Positions 1 to 7,745 of a DNA stretch of 64,000 nucleotides are shown one piece after another (the first letter of the stretch is position 1; every line of letters begins with the position of its first letter). Made by a program: the position numbers and the translations under genes. The DNA is taken from assembly GCF_037027445.1 (NCBI RefSeq), contig NZ_JBANDL010000002.1, positions 5,243,240 to 5,307,239 on the forward strand. The letters are read 5' to 3'. Below the pieces are notes generated by a model. It saw only the letters and a list, made by a program, of their open reading frames with translations, was not told where the DNA came from and ran no database searches. Source of the stretch: Lysobacter firmicutimachus. Its GTDB lineage: Bacteria; Pseudomonadota; Gammaproteobacteria; Xanthomonadales; Xanthomonadaceae.

Positions 1-1
1 C

Positions 2-649
2 CTCACCGGTTACGCCTGCCGTTTCCGCAGCGACGGCTACCGCGACGATCTGTTCGCCGCCTATGCGATCGCCTGGCCGTCCCAGCTCGACCGCGCCGTG
101 GTCAAGCGGCGCAGCGACTACCTCGCCGGGCGGATCTGCGCACGGCGCGCGCTGGTTGCGCTCGGCCTGGGCGCGGTCGACGTGCCGATCGGGCCGGACC
201 GCGAGCCGGTGTGGCCGGCCGGGGTGATCGCCTCGATCTCGCACGCCGGCGACCGCGCCGTCTGCCTGGCCAGCGCCGACCCGCAGGTCGTCGGCCTGGG
301 CATCGACATCGAGGGCCGGCTGCCGCCAGGCATGGCCGCCGACATCCGCAACGAGGTCGTCGACGCGGCCGAGTCGGCGGCGATCGAGGCCCATTTCGCC
401 GACCCGGTGCAGGGCCTGGCGACCGTGTTCTCGGCCAAGGAAAGCCTGTTCAAGGCCTTGTTCCCGCAGGTCGGCGAGTTCTTCGGCTTCGAGGCCATGC
501 GCATCGCCGGGCTGCAGCCGGGACGGATCGAGTTCGCCGCTACCCAGACCCTGGCGGCGACGGTGCGCGAGGGCGACCGGTTCGCGGTCGACTATCTGCT
601 CGACGGCGAGGATGTGCGCACCGTGGCCTGCGTGCTGCGCCGCGACTGA
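2..649 (+). CDS. 4'-phosphopantetheinyl transferase, EntD/Sfp type (5' end cut by window)
   Basis: Transfers 4'-phosphopantetheine from CoA to carrier proteins of fatty acid, polyketide or nonribosomal peptide synthesis in the cytoplasm. The reading frame is open from base 2, and those first residues fit the family (LDRAVVKRRSDYLAGR), so the true start lies upstream of the window; the GTG at 98 is internal. Diagnostic motifs are GIDIE (Mg-binding Asp) in the middle and FSAKESLFKALFP further on, with the W/F-S-x-KE-x-x-x-K pattern. The visible part is 215 residues, against roughly 220-240 for EntD-type enzymes, so little is missing. In Lysobacter such an enzyme would activate secondary-metabolite synthases, but no synthase is in this window. 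The next gene follows after 57 bp on the same strand. Confidence 0.88.
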   Translation, partial: LTGYACRFRSDGYRDDLFAAYAIAWPSQLDRAVVKRRSDYLAGRICARRALVALGLGAVDVPIGPDREPVWPAGVIASISHAGDRAVCLASADPQVVGLGIDIEGRLPPGMAADIRNEVVDAAESAAIEAHFADPVQGLATVFSAKESLFKALFPQVGEFFGFEAMRIAGLQPGRIEFAATQTLAATVREGDRFAVDYLLDGEDVRTVACVLRRD

Positions 650-706
650 GCGTCGGCCGCCGTCCGGTCCCGGCCCGGCGGCGCCGATCTGTACGACAAT
701 GGGCGG

Positions 707-2869
707 ATGCGTTGCCTGTTGATCGACAACTACGACTCTTTCACCTGGAACCTGGCCGATCTGATCGGCAGGGCGTTCGGCGAAGCCCCGGTCGTGGTGC
801 GCAACGACGAGTACCGCTGGCCCGAACTGCGTGCGCGCGGCTTCGATTGCGCGGTGATCTCGCCCGGCCCCGGCAGCCCGACCCACGAAGCCGATTTCCA
901 CGTTTCGGCCCAGGCCATCGCCGAAACCGAACTGCCCCTGCTGGGCGTCTGCCTGGGCTTCCAGGGCATCGCCCACGCCGCCGGCGGCCGCATCGTGCAC
1001 GCGCCCGAGCCCTTCCATGGCCGCGCCTGCGCCGTGCATCACGACGGCGACGGATTGTTCGCCGGATTGCCCACGCCGTTCCAGGCCATCCGCTACCACT
1101 CGCTGATCGCGGCCGCGCCGCTGCCGCCGGCGCTGATCGCCACCGCGCACACCGAAGACGGCCTGATCATGGCCCTGCGCCACCGGCAGCGGCCGCAGTG
1201 GGGCGTGCAGTTCCATCCCGAGTCGATCCTGACCGAACACGGTCTGGCGATGATCGGCAACTTCCGCGACCTGGCCGCGCGCGCGCGCGGTCGTGCGTGG
1301 AGCGCGCCCGGCGCGCGCTCCACGCACGAAACCGTCGAGTCGCAAGCTGGCGCCACACACGGAACCGCCGAGCCGCAGGCGCGCGCCGCGCCCGAGCCCG
1401 CCGCGCAACTGCGCTGGCGCGCGCTGGCGCCGGGGCTGGATCCGCAGTCGGTGTTCGGCGCACTGTACGCCGCGCGCCCGCATGCGTTCTGGCTCGACAG
1501 CCAGAGCGCCGACGAAGCCGCCGAGCATTCGTTCATGGGCGCAGCCGAGGCCGGCGAGGTCTACGCCTACCGCGTGGCCGACGACGACGCGGCCGGCAGC
1601 GCCGGCCAGGCCTGGCTGGCGCGGCTGGACGAGGAGCTCGAACGCACCCGCGTCGACGGCGCGCAAACTTTGCCGTTCGCGTTCTGCGGCGGCTTCGTCG
1701 GCTATTTCGGCTACGAGATGCAGGCATTGTTCGGCGGCGAGCGCCGCGCCGGCACCGCAGCGCCCGACGCCCTGTGGATGCGGGTGCGCCGCTTCGTCGC
1801 CTTCGACCACGCCGGCGGCGCCGCCTGGGCGGTGGCGGTCGCCGACGCCGGCGAAGATCCGGCCGACGCCGAGGCCTGGCTGGACGCGACCGCGCGCGCG
1901 GCGGAAGCCACGCGCGGTACGGCCGTCGCCGAGTCTGCCGCCGCCACGACGACGCAGTTGGACGTCGCAATGGACCTCGGCCGGGACGACTACCTGGCGG
2001 CGATCGGCGAGTGCCGTGCCGCCATCGTCGACGGCGAGTCGTACCAGGTCTGCCTGACCAATCACTTCCGCTTCGCCGCCGCGTTCGATCCCTATGCCCT
2101 GTACCGGCGCATGCGCCGCGGCAATGCCGCGCCGTTCGGCGCCTTCCTGCGCAGCGGCGCGTACAGCGTGCTGAGCACCTCGCCGGAGCGCTTCCTGCGC
2201 GTCGACCGCGAGGGCCGGATCCAGACCAAGCCGATCAAGGGCACGATCCGCCGCGCCGCCGACCCGCAGCGCGACGCCGAGTACGCGCGCAAGCTGGCCG
2301 ACTCGCCCAAGGACCGGGCCGAGAACCTGATGATCGTCGACCTGATGCGCAACGATCTCAACCGGGTGGCGCAGCCCGGCTCGGTCGAAGTGCCCAAGCT
2401 GCGCGTGGTCGAGAGCTATCGCACCGTGCACCAACTGGTCAGCACGGTCGAAGCGCAACTGCGCCCGGACCGCAGCCTGATCGACCTGGTGCGCGCGACC
2501 TTCCCGGGCGGCTCGATCAGCGGCGCGCCCAAATTGCGCACCCTGCAGATCATCGACCGGCTCGAACGCAGCCCGCGCGGGGTGTACTGCGGTTCGATCG
2601 GCTACCTGGGCTATCACCGCGTCGCCGACCTCAATATCGGCATCCGTACCCTGTCCTACGACGGCCGCGAGGCCGCGTTCGGCGCCGGCGGCGCGATCAC
2701 CTACCTGTCCGACGCGCAGGCCGAGTTCGACGAGGTCTTGCTCAAGGCCGAGGCGGTGCTGCGGCCGGTGTGGGACTTCCTCGCCGACGGCGCCGCCTAC
2801 CGGGCCCGTCTGCGCGGCGATCGCCTGTCGCTGAGCGCAGCGCCGCTCAGCGACGCAGCGCCAGACTGA
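707..2869 (+). CDS. pabB: Aminodeoxychorismate synthase, PabA-PabB fusion
   Basis: Makes 4-amino-4-deoxychorismate from chorismate and glutamine, the first step to p-aminobenzoate and folate. Residues 1-190 are a class I glutamine amidotransferase with Cys82 in the GVCLGFQG nucleophile elbow and His170/Glu172 in FHPES. Residues about 240-720 are the chorismate-binding domain, with PIKGTIRR near residue 510, the DLMRNDLNRV motif and the C-terminal GAGGAITYLSD. The Lys in PIKGT marks PabB rather than TrpE, where this position is Ala. A low-complexity linker (about 195-240) joins the domains and contains a 16-bp perfect inverted repeat. Starts at ATG 707 with the typical MRCLLIDNYDSFT amino end. 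Fused enzymes of this layout are known in several bacteria. Confidence 0.9.
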   Translation: MRCLLIDNYDSFTWNLADLIGRAFGEAPVVVRNDEYRWPELRARGFDCAVISPGPGSPTHEADFHVSAQAIAETELPLLGVCLGFQGIAHAAGGRIVHAPEPFHGRACAVHHDGDGLFAGLPTPFQAIRYHSLIAAAPLPPALIATAHTEDGLIMALRHRQRPQWGVQFHPESILTEHGLAMIGNFRDLAARARGRAWSAPGARSTHETVESQAGATHGTAEPQARAAPEPAAQLRWRALAPGLDPQSVFGALYAARPHAFWLDSQSADEAAEHSFMGAAEAGEVYAYRVADDDAAGSAGQAWLARLDEELERTRVDGAQTLPFAFCGGFVGYFGYEMQALFGGERRAGTAAPDALWMRVRRFVAFDHAGGAAWAVAVADAGEDPADAEAWLDATARAAEATRGTAVAESAAATTTQLDVAMDLGRDDYLAAIGECRAAIVDGESYQVCLTNHFRFAAAFDPYALYRRMRRGNAAPFGAFLRSGAYSVLSTSPERFLRVDREGRIQTKPIKGTIRRAADPQRDAEYARKLADSPKDRAENLMIVDLMRNDLNRVAQPGSVEVPKLRVVESYRTVHQLVSTVEAQLRPDRSLIDLVRATFPGGSISGAPKLRTLQIIDRLERSPRGVYCGSIGYLGYHRVADLNIGIRTLSYDGREAAFGAGGAITYLSDAQAEFDEVLLKAEAVLRPVWDFLADGAAYRARLRGDRLSLSAAPLSDAAPD
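1292..1328. repeat. Perfect 16-bp inverted repeat inside the pabA-pabB linker
   Basis: The arms at 1292-1307 and 1313-1328 are exact reverse complements (CGTGCGTGGAGCGCGC and its partner) around a 5-bp spacer. It encodes residues 196-208 of the fusion protein, in a linker that is not expected to be structured. It is surrounded by alternating GC runs. Whether it is an inserted repeat element or chance in GC-rich linker DNA cannot be told from one copy. Confidence 0.75.
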
Positions 2870-3605
2870 GCGCGACCGCCTGCACGGCGCGACCGCCCGG
2901 ACCCGTGTCCGGCGGGCCGCGCATCGCCCGTCGCGCCAATCGCGATTGGTCCCACTTCAGTGCCGCGATGTAGTCCTCGTAAGCCTTCATCCGCGCCTGC
3001 CAGTAATCCAGCTCCATCGCGCTGCGGACCAGGAAGCGCTGCGCCTCGTTGTCGTTGGCGGCGAGATCGCCGGGGCTGTCGCGCACGCCGGCGCGTTGCA
3101 GTTCGATGTCCTGGAATTGCCGGCCGCGTTCGATCAAGGTCTTGAGCATGCGCACCGACTCGTTGTAGCGCGCGTTCTCGGCCAGCACCAGGCGCTGGCA
3201 GATCGCCAGCTGCTGGCGCGCGATCGGTCCGTTCAAGTCGGGAGCGGCCTGGCGCAGCACGCTCGGCAGGCGTTCGCGCACTTCGCCGCTGCGGCTCGGG
3301 CACAAATCCTCCAGGCCGTAGTCGTCCGGACGCGCGGCGAAGTCGTCGCGCATCTGCGCCGGAGCGAAATTCAGCCGGCGCAGGCCGATCAGTTGCTGGC
3401 GGAAATGCGCGACGGTTTCGCGCCAGCGCTGCGCCTGTTTGCCGAACTCGATCGCGTCCTTGCCGGTTTGCTGGATCTGGGCGCTGAGGTTGCCGGGGTC
3501 GCTGACCAGCATCTGCGCCGTCGCGGTGTGAGCGCACGACGCCGCGGACGCGACGAGCAGCAGGCGAGCAAGGCGGCGGCGAATGGGGCTTGCGGAAGCA
3601 GGCAT
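2847..3605 (-). CDS. VirB5-like type IV secretion protein, orphan copy
   Basis: A 252-aa exported protein that matches the second VirB5-like protein (31481-32239) over its whole length and has the same length. Shared stretches include KDAIEFGKQAQRW/KDAAEFGKNAQRW, RRLNF, LAANDNEA and DYWQARMKAYEDYIAA. The start at 3605 has AAAGGA six bases upstream and gives a signal peptide (about residues 1-30, ending in TATAQ). VirB5 family proteins are periplasmic or pilus-tip components of type IV secretion systems. The gene is convergent with pabAB, overlapping its 3' end by 23 bp, and no other T4SS gene is near it. It may be a spare pilus-tip protein for an X-T4SS elsewhere. The family assignment rests on helical pattern, size and the virB6 neighbour of its paralogue. 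Confidence 0.6.
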   Translation of the reverse strand: MPASASPIRRRLARLLLVASAASCAHTATAQMLVSDPGNLSAQIQQTGKDAIEFGKQAQRWRETVAHFRQQLIGLRRLNFAPAQMRDDFAARPDDYGLEDLCPSRSGEVRERLPSVLRQAAPDLNGPIARQQLAICQRLVLAENARYNESVRMLKTLIERGRQFQDIELQRAGVRDSPGDLAANDNEAQRFLVRSAMELDYWQARMKAYEDYIAALKWDQSRLARRAMRGPPDTGPGGRAVQAVALSLALRR

Positions 3606-3949
3606 GGCGATTCCTTTCGATGCGCAAGGCGCTGGTAGGTCGTTGCCGATGCGGCGACGCTGCGCACGACTATCGCACGCGCGGCGCGCATTGCGGCCGC
3701 GCGCGCAAGCGCGAGCCGCACGCACGCGTCCACGCGCGTGGCCGTTCGCGCCGATTGCGCTACTGCAGGTTTCGCGCGCGTGCATGCCGTCACCGCGCTC
3801 AACGAATGTGCGGCGATAAACATTTTGATTCCTGCGCGCTGTCGGCCCACAATCCGCGCCCCAACACGCGACACGGATGCGGCATCCGCCGCGGCGAGAC
3901 GGCAACGCGACCGCTTCGCTCCATCCGAGCATCGCGCAGCGAACCAGCC
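3606..3949. other. Gene-free divergent spacer
   Basis: 344 bp between the divergent VirB5-like gene and the response regulator. The first part is very GC-rich with alternating purine-pyrimidine (GCGC) runs and a short palindrome (CCACGCGCGTGG near 3732). The part from about 3805 is poorer in GC (ATAAACATTTTGATTC) and is the likeliest place for the regulator promoter. No convincing -35/-10 pair was identified. Confidence 0.5.
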
Positions 3950-4561
3950 ATGATCCGAGTCCTCATCGTCGTCGACCTGCCCTTGCTCGGCAGTGGCCTG
4001 CGCTCGATTCTCGACCGCGAACCGGACCTGACCGCGACCGCGGAAATCGCGCCGGAACGGTTGAATGCGTTGATTCCGGCGCAGATCGACGCCGACCTGG
4101 CGCTGTGCGCGCTGGAGCGCGGCGACAGCGACGGCGTGCGCGCGGTGCGCCGATTGCTGCAATTGCGCTCGAATCTGCGCATCGTCTATTTCGCCGCCGC
4201 CGACGTGGCGGTGCCTGCGGCGCTGCTGGATGCCGGCGTGCACGGCTACCTCGCGCGCGGTTGCGATGCGCGCACCCTGGTCTACGCCCTGCGTCGTGTC
4301 GCCGGCGGCCACGACCACATCGACGCCTCGCTGCCGCGCAGCGTGCTGCTCGGTCTGTCGCCGTTCCGGCGCTTGAGCGCACGCGAACGCGAAGTCGCCT
4401 TGCTGACCGTGCAGGACTACAGCACCCGCGGCATCGCCGAACTGCTCGGCGTCGACGAGAGCACGGTGCGCACGGTGCGCTCGCGCGCCTATCGCAAGCT
4501 CGGCCTGCGCAGCGCGGTCGGCCTGAGCCGGCTGGCCGACAAACACGGCTTCGGCCAGTGA
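3950..4561 (+). CDS. NarL/FixJ-type response regulator with degenerate receiver
   Basis: A 203-aa protein with an N-terminal receiver-like domain (about 1-120) and a C-terminal LuxR-type helix-turn-helix (about 140-200; LSAREREVALLTVQDYSTRGIAELLGVDESTVRTVRSRA). It should bind DNA and control transcription. In alignment with the canonical paralogue at 29940-30563, which has Asp54 in VVICDYYLP, this protein has Ala54 in LALCALERG, so the phospho-acceptor is missing. One of the two acidic residues near the N-terminus is also lost (VVD instead of VDD) and the conserved Lys is Arg. It is therefore probably controlled without phosphorylation. The start is ATG 3950; the frame is open further upstream but that part does not resemble the family. 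Confidence 0.82.
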   Translation: MIRVLIVVDLPLLGSGLRSILDREPDLTATAEIAPERLNALIPAQIDADLALCALERGDSDGVRAVRRLLQLRSNLRIVYFAAADVAVPAALLDAGVHGYLARGCDARTLVYALRRVAGGHDHIDASLPRSVLLGLSPFRRLSAREREVALLTVQDYSTRGIAELLGVDESTVRTVRSRAYRKLGLRSAVGLSRLADKHGFGQ

Positions 4562-4742
4562 GGTCCATCGGGCCGGCGATGTGGGTGAAGCGTGAAAACC
4601 CTTTCGATTCCGAACGCGATCGACGCGTGGTCCGCACGGCCGCCCCGAGCTGAACGAGTCAGCTTGGCCGCCCGCGTCCGACTCGCGCACGGCTGCGCCG
4701 CCTTGCGATTGCCGTCACGAACGCAAGCGCGCCGGCGCTGCA

Positions 4743-6011
4743 TTGTGTAGCCGACGCACTGCGGTCGATGCGGCCGCAAGACAAGCATCCGGGGGGCGTT
4801 GCTTGCGCAGAGCACTGGACCGACTGGAACCGGACGACCCGCGCCAGACCGCCGGCGACGGCGACGGACGGCCTGCCGATTTCGAAACCCGCTCACCGCC
4901 GCCGCGCGCGCGGGCCGCGGCGCAAAGCCGCCTGCGTACCCAGGCCGTGCCGCGGCGCGTGGCCGGTGCCCGACCGGCGCCGTTGGCGCGTTCTCGCGGC
5001 GAAGTCGAATGGAGCGAAATCGCCGCGACCCTGCTCGGCGCGCGCCGCGCCGGCCTGATCTGGCCGCCGGCGCCGGCGCAGCAGGCAGTGCTCGGCCGGG
5101 CGATGCCGACGGGGCCGCGCTGGCTGCACGAGATCCTGTGGAAAGGGCAGCGCCTGAGCGCGCTGATCGTCGACGGCGAGGCCCGGCTGTGGGCCGAAAA
5201 CGGCGAGGAACGCAGCGACGCTTACCCGGGCATCGTCCTGACCCTGCAGCAATTGGGCTTGCAGCAGGCGCACCTGGACGGCGTGCTGATCGCCGATCCG
5301 GGCCTGCGCGAGCGCTACCGCACCGCAGCTCCAACGGCCGGCTTGGAACGGCGGCCGGCGGCGACCCTGATCCTGTTCGACCTGCTGCATGTGGACGGGG
5401 TCGACATCGAGCAGTCGCCCCTGGTCGACCGCAAGACCGTGCTCGAGCTGATGCTGCGCCAGGCCCCGCGCGGGCTGGAATACGGCACCCACATCCTCGG
5501 CAGCGGCAAGGCCGCCCTGGCATTGGCGCTGAGCCAGCACCTGGAAGGGGTGATCTGCAAGCGCGCGTTCGGTCGTCACGTGCAGGGGCCGAGCCCGGAC
5601 TGGCGGCGGATCGGCTTGCTCCAGTTCGGCCAGTTCGCGATCGTCGGCTACACGCCGGCCGACCCGGCGGCGCGGCGGCCGGCCACGTTGCTGCTCGGCC
5701 GGCCCAAGGGCCAGACCGGTTGGCGCTATGTCGGCCGGGTCGCGGTCGAGGCCGGCAGCGAATTCGAACGCGAACTATTGCCGCGGCTGGTCGCGGCGGC
5801 GCGGCGACGGGTCACCTTCGGCCCTGACGTCGATCCGATCGAGGACGCGGTGTGGTGCAACCCGCGCCTGGTGGTCGAAGTGCGCAGCCACGGCTTCAAC
5901 AGCAAAGGCCTGTTGCGCCAGCCGGGACTGCAAGCCTGGCGCCGCGAACGCAAGGTCGCCGAGCTGCGCCTGCCGGCTTCGACCCGCCGGCGTTCGTCCC
6001 GGCGCGATTGA
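4743..6011 (+). CDS. ATP-dependent DNA ligase-like protein lacking the catalytic lysine
   Basis: Residues about 100-410 have the layout of a LigD-type ATP-dependent ligase: nucleotidyltransferase then OB fold. The normal motif I is HEIKFDGYR, in which Lys is adenylylated. Here residues 129-137 read HEILWKGQR, so Lys is Leu and Asp is Lys. The EGVICKR motif is kept, but the later KxK motif is replaced by WRRIG. The OB part still reads FAIVGYTP and the PxLVVEVRSHGF-like C-terminus is kept. The protein may be inactive as a ligase and act in DNA binding or as a partner. The start is uncertain: the listed TTG is the longest option and the first 90 residues are low complexity, so translation may begin further in. 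No ku gene is nearby. Confidence 0.7.
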   Translation: MCSRRTAVDAAARQASGGRCLRRALDRLEPDDPRQTAGDGDGRPADFETRSPPPRARAAAQSRLRTQAVPRRVAGARPAPLARSRGEVEWSEIAATLLGARRAGLIWPPAPAQQAVLGRAMPTGPRWLHEILWKGQRLSALIVDGEARLWAENGEERSDAYPGIVLTLQQLGLQQAHLDGVLIADPGLRERYRTAAPTAGLERRPAATLILFDLLHVDGVDIEQSPLVDRKTVLELMLRQAPRGLEYGTHILGSGKAALALALSQHLEGVICKRAFGRHVQGPSPDWRRIGLLQFGQFAIVGYTPADPAARRPATLLLGRPKGQTGWRYVGRVAVEAGSEFERELLPRLVAAARRRVTFGPDVDPIEDAVWCNPRLVVEVRSHGFNSKGLLRQPGLQAWRRERKVAELRLPASTRRRSSRRD

Positions 6012-6181
6012 GCCGGCTGCGCCGCGCGCCGCAACGGGCTGAACCGATGGCCTGAATCCGCAGCGTTGTGGCTGTCGGCACACGACAGGATGTGACGCAG
6101 AAGTGTGCCCCTGTTCGCTCTGCGTCAGTGTTTCATCTGCCCGTGCCGGCCCTGGACCCCGGTTTGCAAGGCTTCCGCAGA

Positions 6182-6209
6182 TGGCATGATTTTTGTGACC
6201 ATTGTCACT
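6182..6209 (+). promoter_or_regulatory. Composite element: TGGCATG-N5-TTGTGA plus Clp/CRP-like palindrome
   Basis: TGGCATGATTTTTGTGA (6182-6198) followed by six bases and TCACT (6205-6209). The first part matches a sigma-54 -24 element, with GG and GT separated by ten bases as in -24/-12 promoters, although the -12 GC is GT. TGTGA-N6-TCACT also matches a CRP/Clp box. The same element occurs at 16975-17002 and 24575-24602, always 54-55 bp before the start codon of a small gene. The 17-base first half is identical to that at 24575. Confidence 0.6.
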
Positions 6210-6235
6210 GAATAATGCTCGCAGCGAGGCCCCCG

Positions 6236-6430
6236 GTGGGCCGATGGACCTCCAAAAAGCCGGACGACGACGAAGGCGGGCGCAAACCCTCGCGCGCCTC
6301 GGTGATCGCTTTGGTCTGCGCCACTGCCTTGGCGGTGGTCGCCGCGCTGTTGGCCAGCCGCAGCCAGGCCGGCCCGGCCCCGGCGGCGCAGGGCCCGGCC
6401 GCCCGGACCGCACCTGCCGGCCCGCGTTGA
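6236..6430 (+). CDS. Small single-span membrane protein, unknown function
   Basis: A 64-aa protein with a charged N-terminus, one hydrophobic segment (SVIALVCATALAVVAALLAS, about residues 22-41) and an Ala/Pro-rich tail. The GTG at 6236 is chosen because GCGAGG lies six bases upstream; an in-frame ATG at 6215 would place the start only five bases behind the regulatory palindrome and has no ribosome site. The composite element at 6182 sits 54 bp before this start, as it does in front of two other small genes. I do not recognise a family. Real gene status is supported mainly by the ribosome site, the clean transmembrane segment and the shared promoter element. Confidence 0.5.
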   Translation: MGRWTSKKPDDDEGGRKPSRASVIALVCATALAVVAALLASRSQAGPAPAAQGPAARTAPAGPR

Positions 6431-6555
6431 ATCATCGCGGCGTTGGGCCGGTCGAGGCCGTATCGCGGCATGGCCCGGCATTCCCTGGATGCCGACTTCG
6501 CGGGCATCACGGCTTGGGGACGCGCCGCTTTACCCACCCGCCGTCATCCGCGCCG

Positions 6556-6837
6556 CTACCGCCATTCGGCAGTGAGCGCCTCCTCGCGCGCGAAGCGCTG
6601 CAGGTGCTCCAGCACCACGCCTTGCAATGAAATCAGGCGCGCCGCATCGGCGGCGGCGAGTTCGAGCTCGAGGCGCTCATCGGCGGCGGTGGCGTCCAGG
6701 CGGGCGTCGGCGTCGAACACGATGCGGGCGCGGTCGTCGGCGTACTCGACCGCGAACTTGTGCCGCCAGTGATTGCACAGCGTGCGCAACAGCTTGCGCG
6801 CCTGGGCGCTGGCGATTCGGGCATGAGCGGTGGGCAT
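6556..6837 (-). CDS. DUF2218 family protein
   Basis: A 93-aa cytoplasmic protein beginning MPTAHARIASAQARKLLRTLCNHWRHK, which has the typical DUF2218 pattern of an N-terminal helix followed by CxHWxHK and a beta-strand region (VEYADDRARIVF). The family is small and its biochemical role is unknown; members often sit near redox or siderophore genes. Here it follows the DsbA-like gene on the same strand after 37 bp, so they are probably one transcript, divergent from a LysR regulator that may control both. Confidence 0.75.
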   Translation of the reverse strand: MPTAHARIASAQARKLLRTLCNHWRHKFAVEYADDRARIVFDADARLDATAADERLELELAAADAARLISLQGVVLEHLQRFAREEALTAEWR

Positions 6838-6874
6838 GGCGTTTCCTCGATGGCGATGCAGCGGGCAGCGAAGG

Positions 6875-7606
6875 TCAGGCGGGCAGGGCGCAGCCGTCGG
6901 CGGCGCAGCCGAACGCGGCCGGCGCCGCGGCGCGCAGGCCGGCCAGGCGTTCGAGCAGATGTGCGCGCCAGGCCTCCGGTTGGCCCAGATACCGGCCGAT
7001 GTCGAGCGATGCGGCGGTCGAGCCGCCGACCTCCAGCGCCACGGTCGGGAAGCCGTGACCGCCCAGCCGGCGCAGCAGGCCGCGACTGGCCTCGATGTGG
7101 GCCTGGCTCGGCGCGCCGAGCTGCGCCGCGAAGGCGATATCGAAGGCGTCCCCGTCCAGGCCGAGTTCGAGCGCGAGCGCGCGCAGGGTCGCCGGCTCGG
7201 CGATGCGCCGGCCGTGCTGGTAGTGCGCACGCTGGATTCGCTGCAGCAATTCCAGGCCGCGCCCGCCCAGGGTGTGCGCCGCCAGCACGGCGGCGATCGG
7301 CGGTTCGGAGTCGAGCAGCGCCGCTTCGTCGAGCAGCAGCCCGTCGAAGTAGGCTTCGCCGAACGGCTGGCCGCTGAGCTGGGCGATGCGGCGATCGTGC
7401 GGCAGCACGTACTCGCGCCAGTCGCGGCCGACGTGCCGGCGTTGCGCGCCGGCCATCATGCCGCCGGCGTGCAGTTCGATCGCCAGCCCGGGCAGACGGG
7501 CAGCGGTGGCGATCAGCGGGGCGACGGCGTAGCACCAGCCGCACAGCGGATCGTAAAGGTAGTGCAGGCGGGCGACCGGCGCGGTCGTGGCGGGGGCGGT
7601 GGTCAT
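6875..7606 (-). CDS. DsbA family protein (FrnE/DSBA-like thioredoxin fold)
   Basis: A 243-aa thioredoxin-fold protein of the cytoplasmic DsbA/FrnE-like group. The redox motif CGWC (Cys22, Cys25) follows a first beta strand, LHYLYDPLCGWCYAVAP, which is typical of this family. There is no signal peptide, so it probably works in the cytoplasm as a thiol oxidoreductase or in a glutathione-type reaction. The cis-Pro loop may be GHGFPTV near residue 190. The start at 7606 is an ATG directly before the conserved core, behind a GC-rich spacer. It heads a two-gene unit with the DUF2218 gene and is divergent from the LysR gene, a common arrangement for a regulator and its target. Confidence 0.82.
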   Translation of the reverse strand: MTTAPATTAPVARLHYLYDPLCGWCYAVAPLIATAARLPGLAIELHAGGMMAGAQRRHVGRDWREYVLPHDRRIAQLSGQPFGEAYFDGLLLDEAALLDSEPPIAAVLAAHTLGGRGLELLQRIQRAHYQHGRRIAEPATLRALALELGLDGDAFDIAFAAQLGAPSQAHIEASRGLLRRLGGHGFPTVALEVGGSTAASLDIGRYLGQPEAWRAHLLERLAGLRAAAPAAFGCAADGCALPA

Positions 7607-7745
7607 GGCAGATCCTGGATGTCGGCCGCGTGGCGGCTTGGGCGGCGGCGGGTCGCCGCTGCCGGGCAGGAGTGCACGATAGTTGAGTGAAACGGCGCAA
7701 AAAATGCCGTACAAGCGAAATATTTGTTGATCGAATCGCGCAGAT
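7607..7745. promoter_or_regulatory. Divergent promoter region of the dsbA-like and lysR genes
   Basis: 139 bp separate two divergent start codons. The lysR-proximal half is clearly poorer in GC than its surroundings (for example AAAAAATGCC and GCGAAATATTTGTTGATCG at 7697-7734). LysR regulators normally bind a T-N11-A box in such a spacer and control the divergent gene. I cannot fix the exact operator. Confidence 0.45.

Noticed and set aside
211-2973. 920-codon open frame overlapping pabAB in another frame
   Set aside because: Arg-rich, no family; a shadow of pabAB in high-GC DNA.
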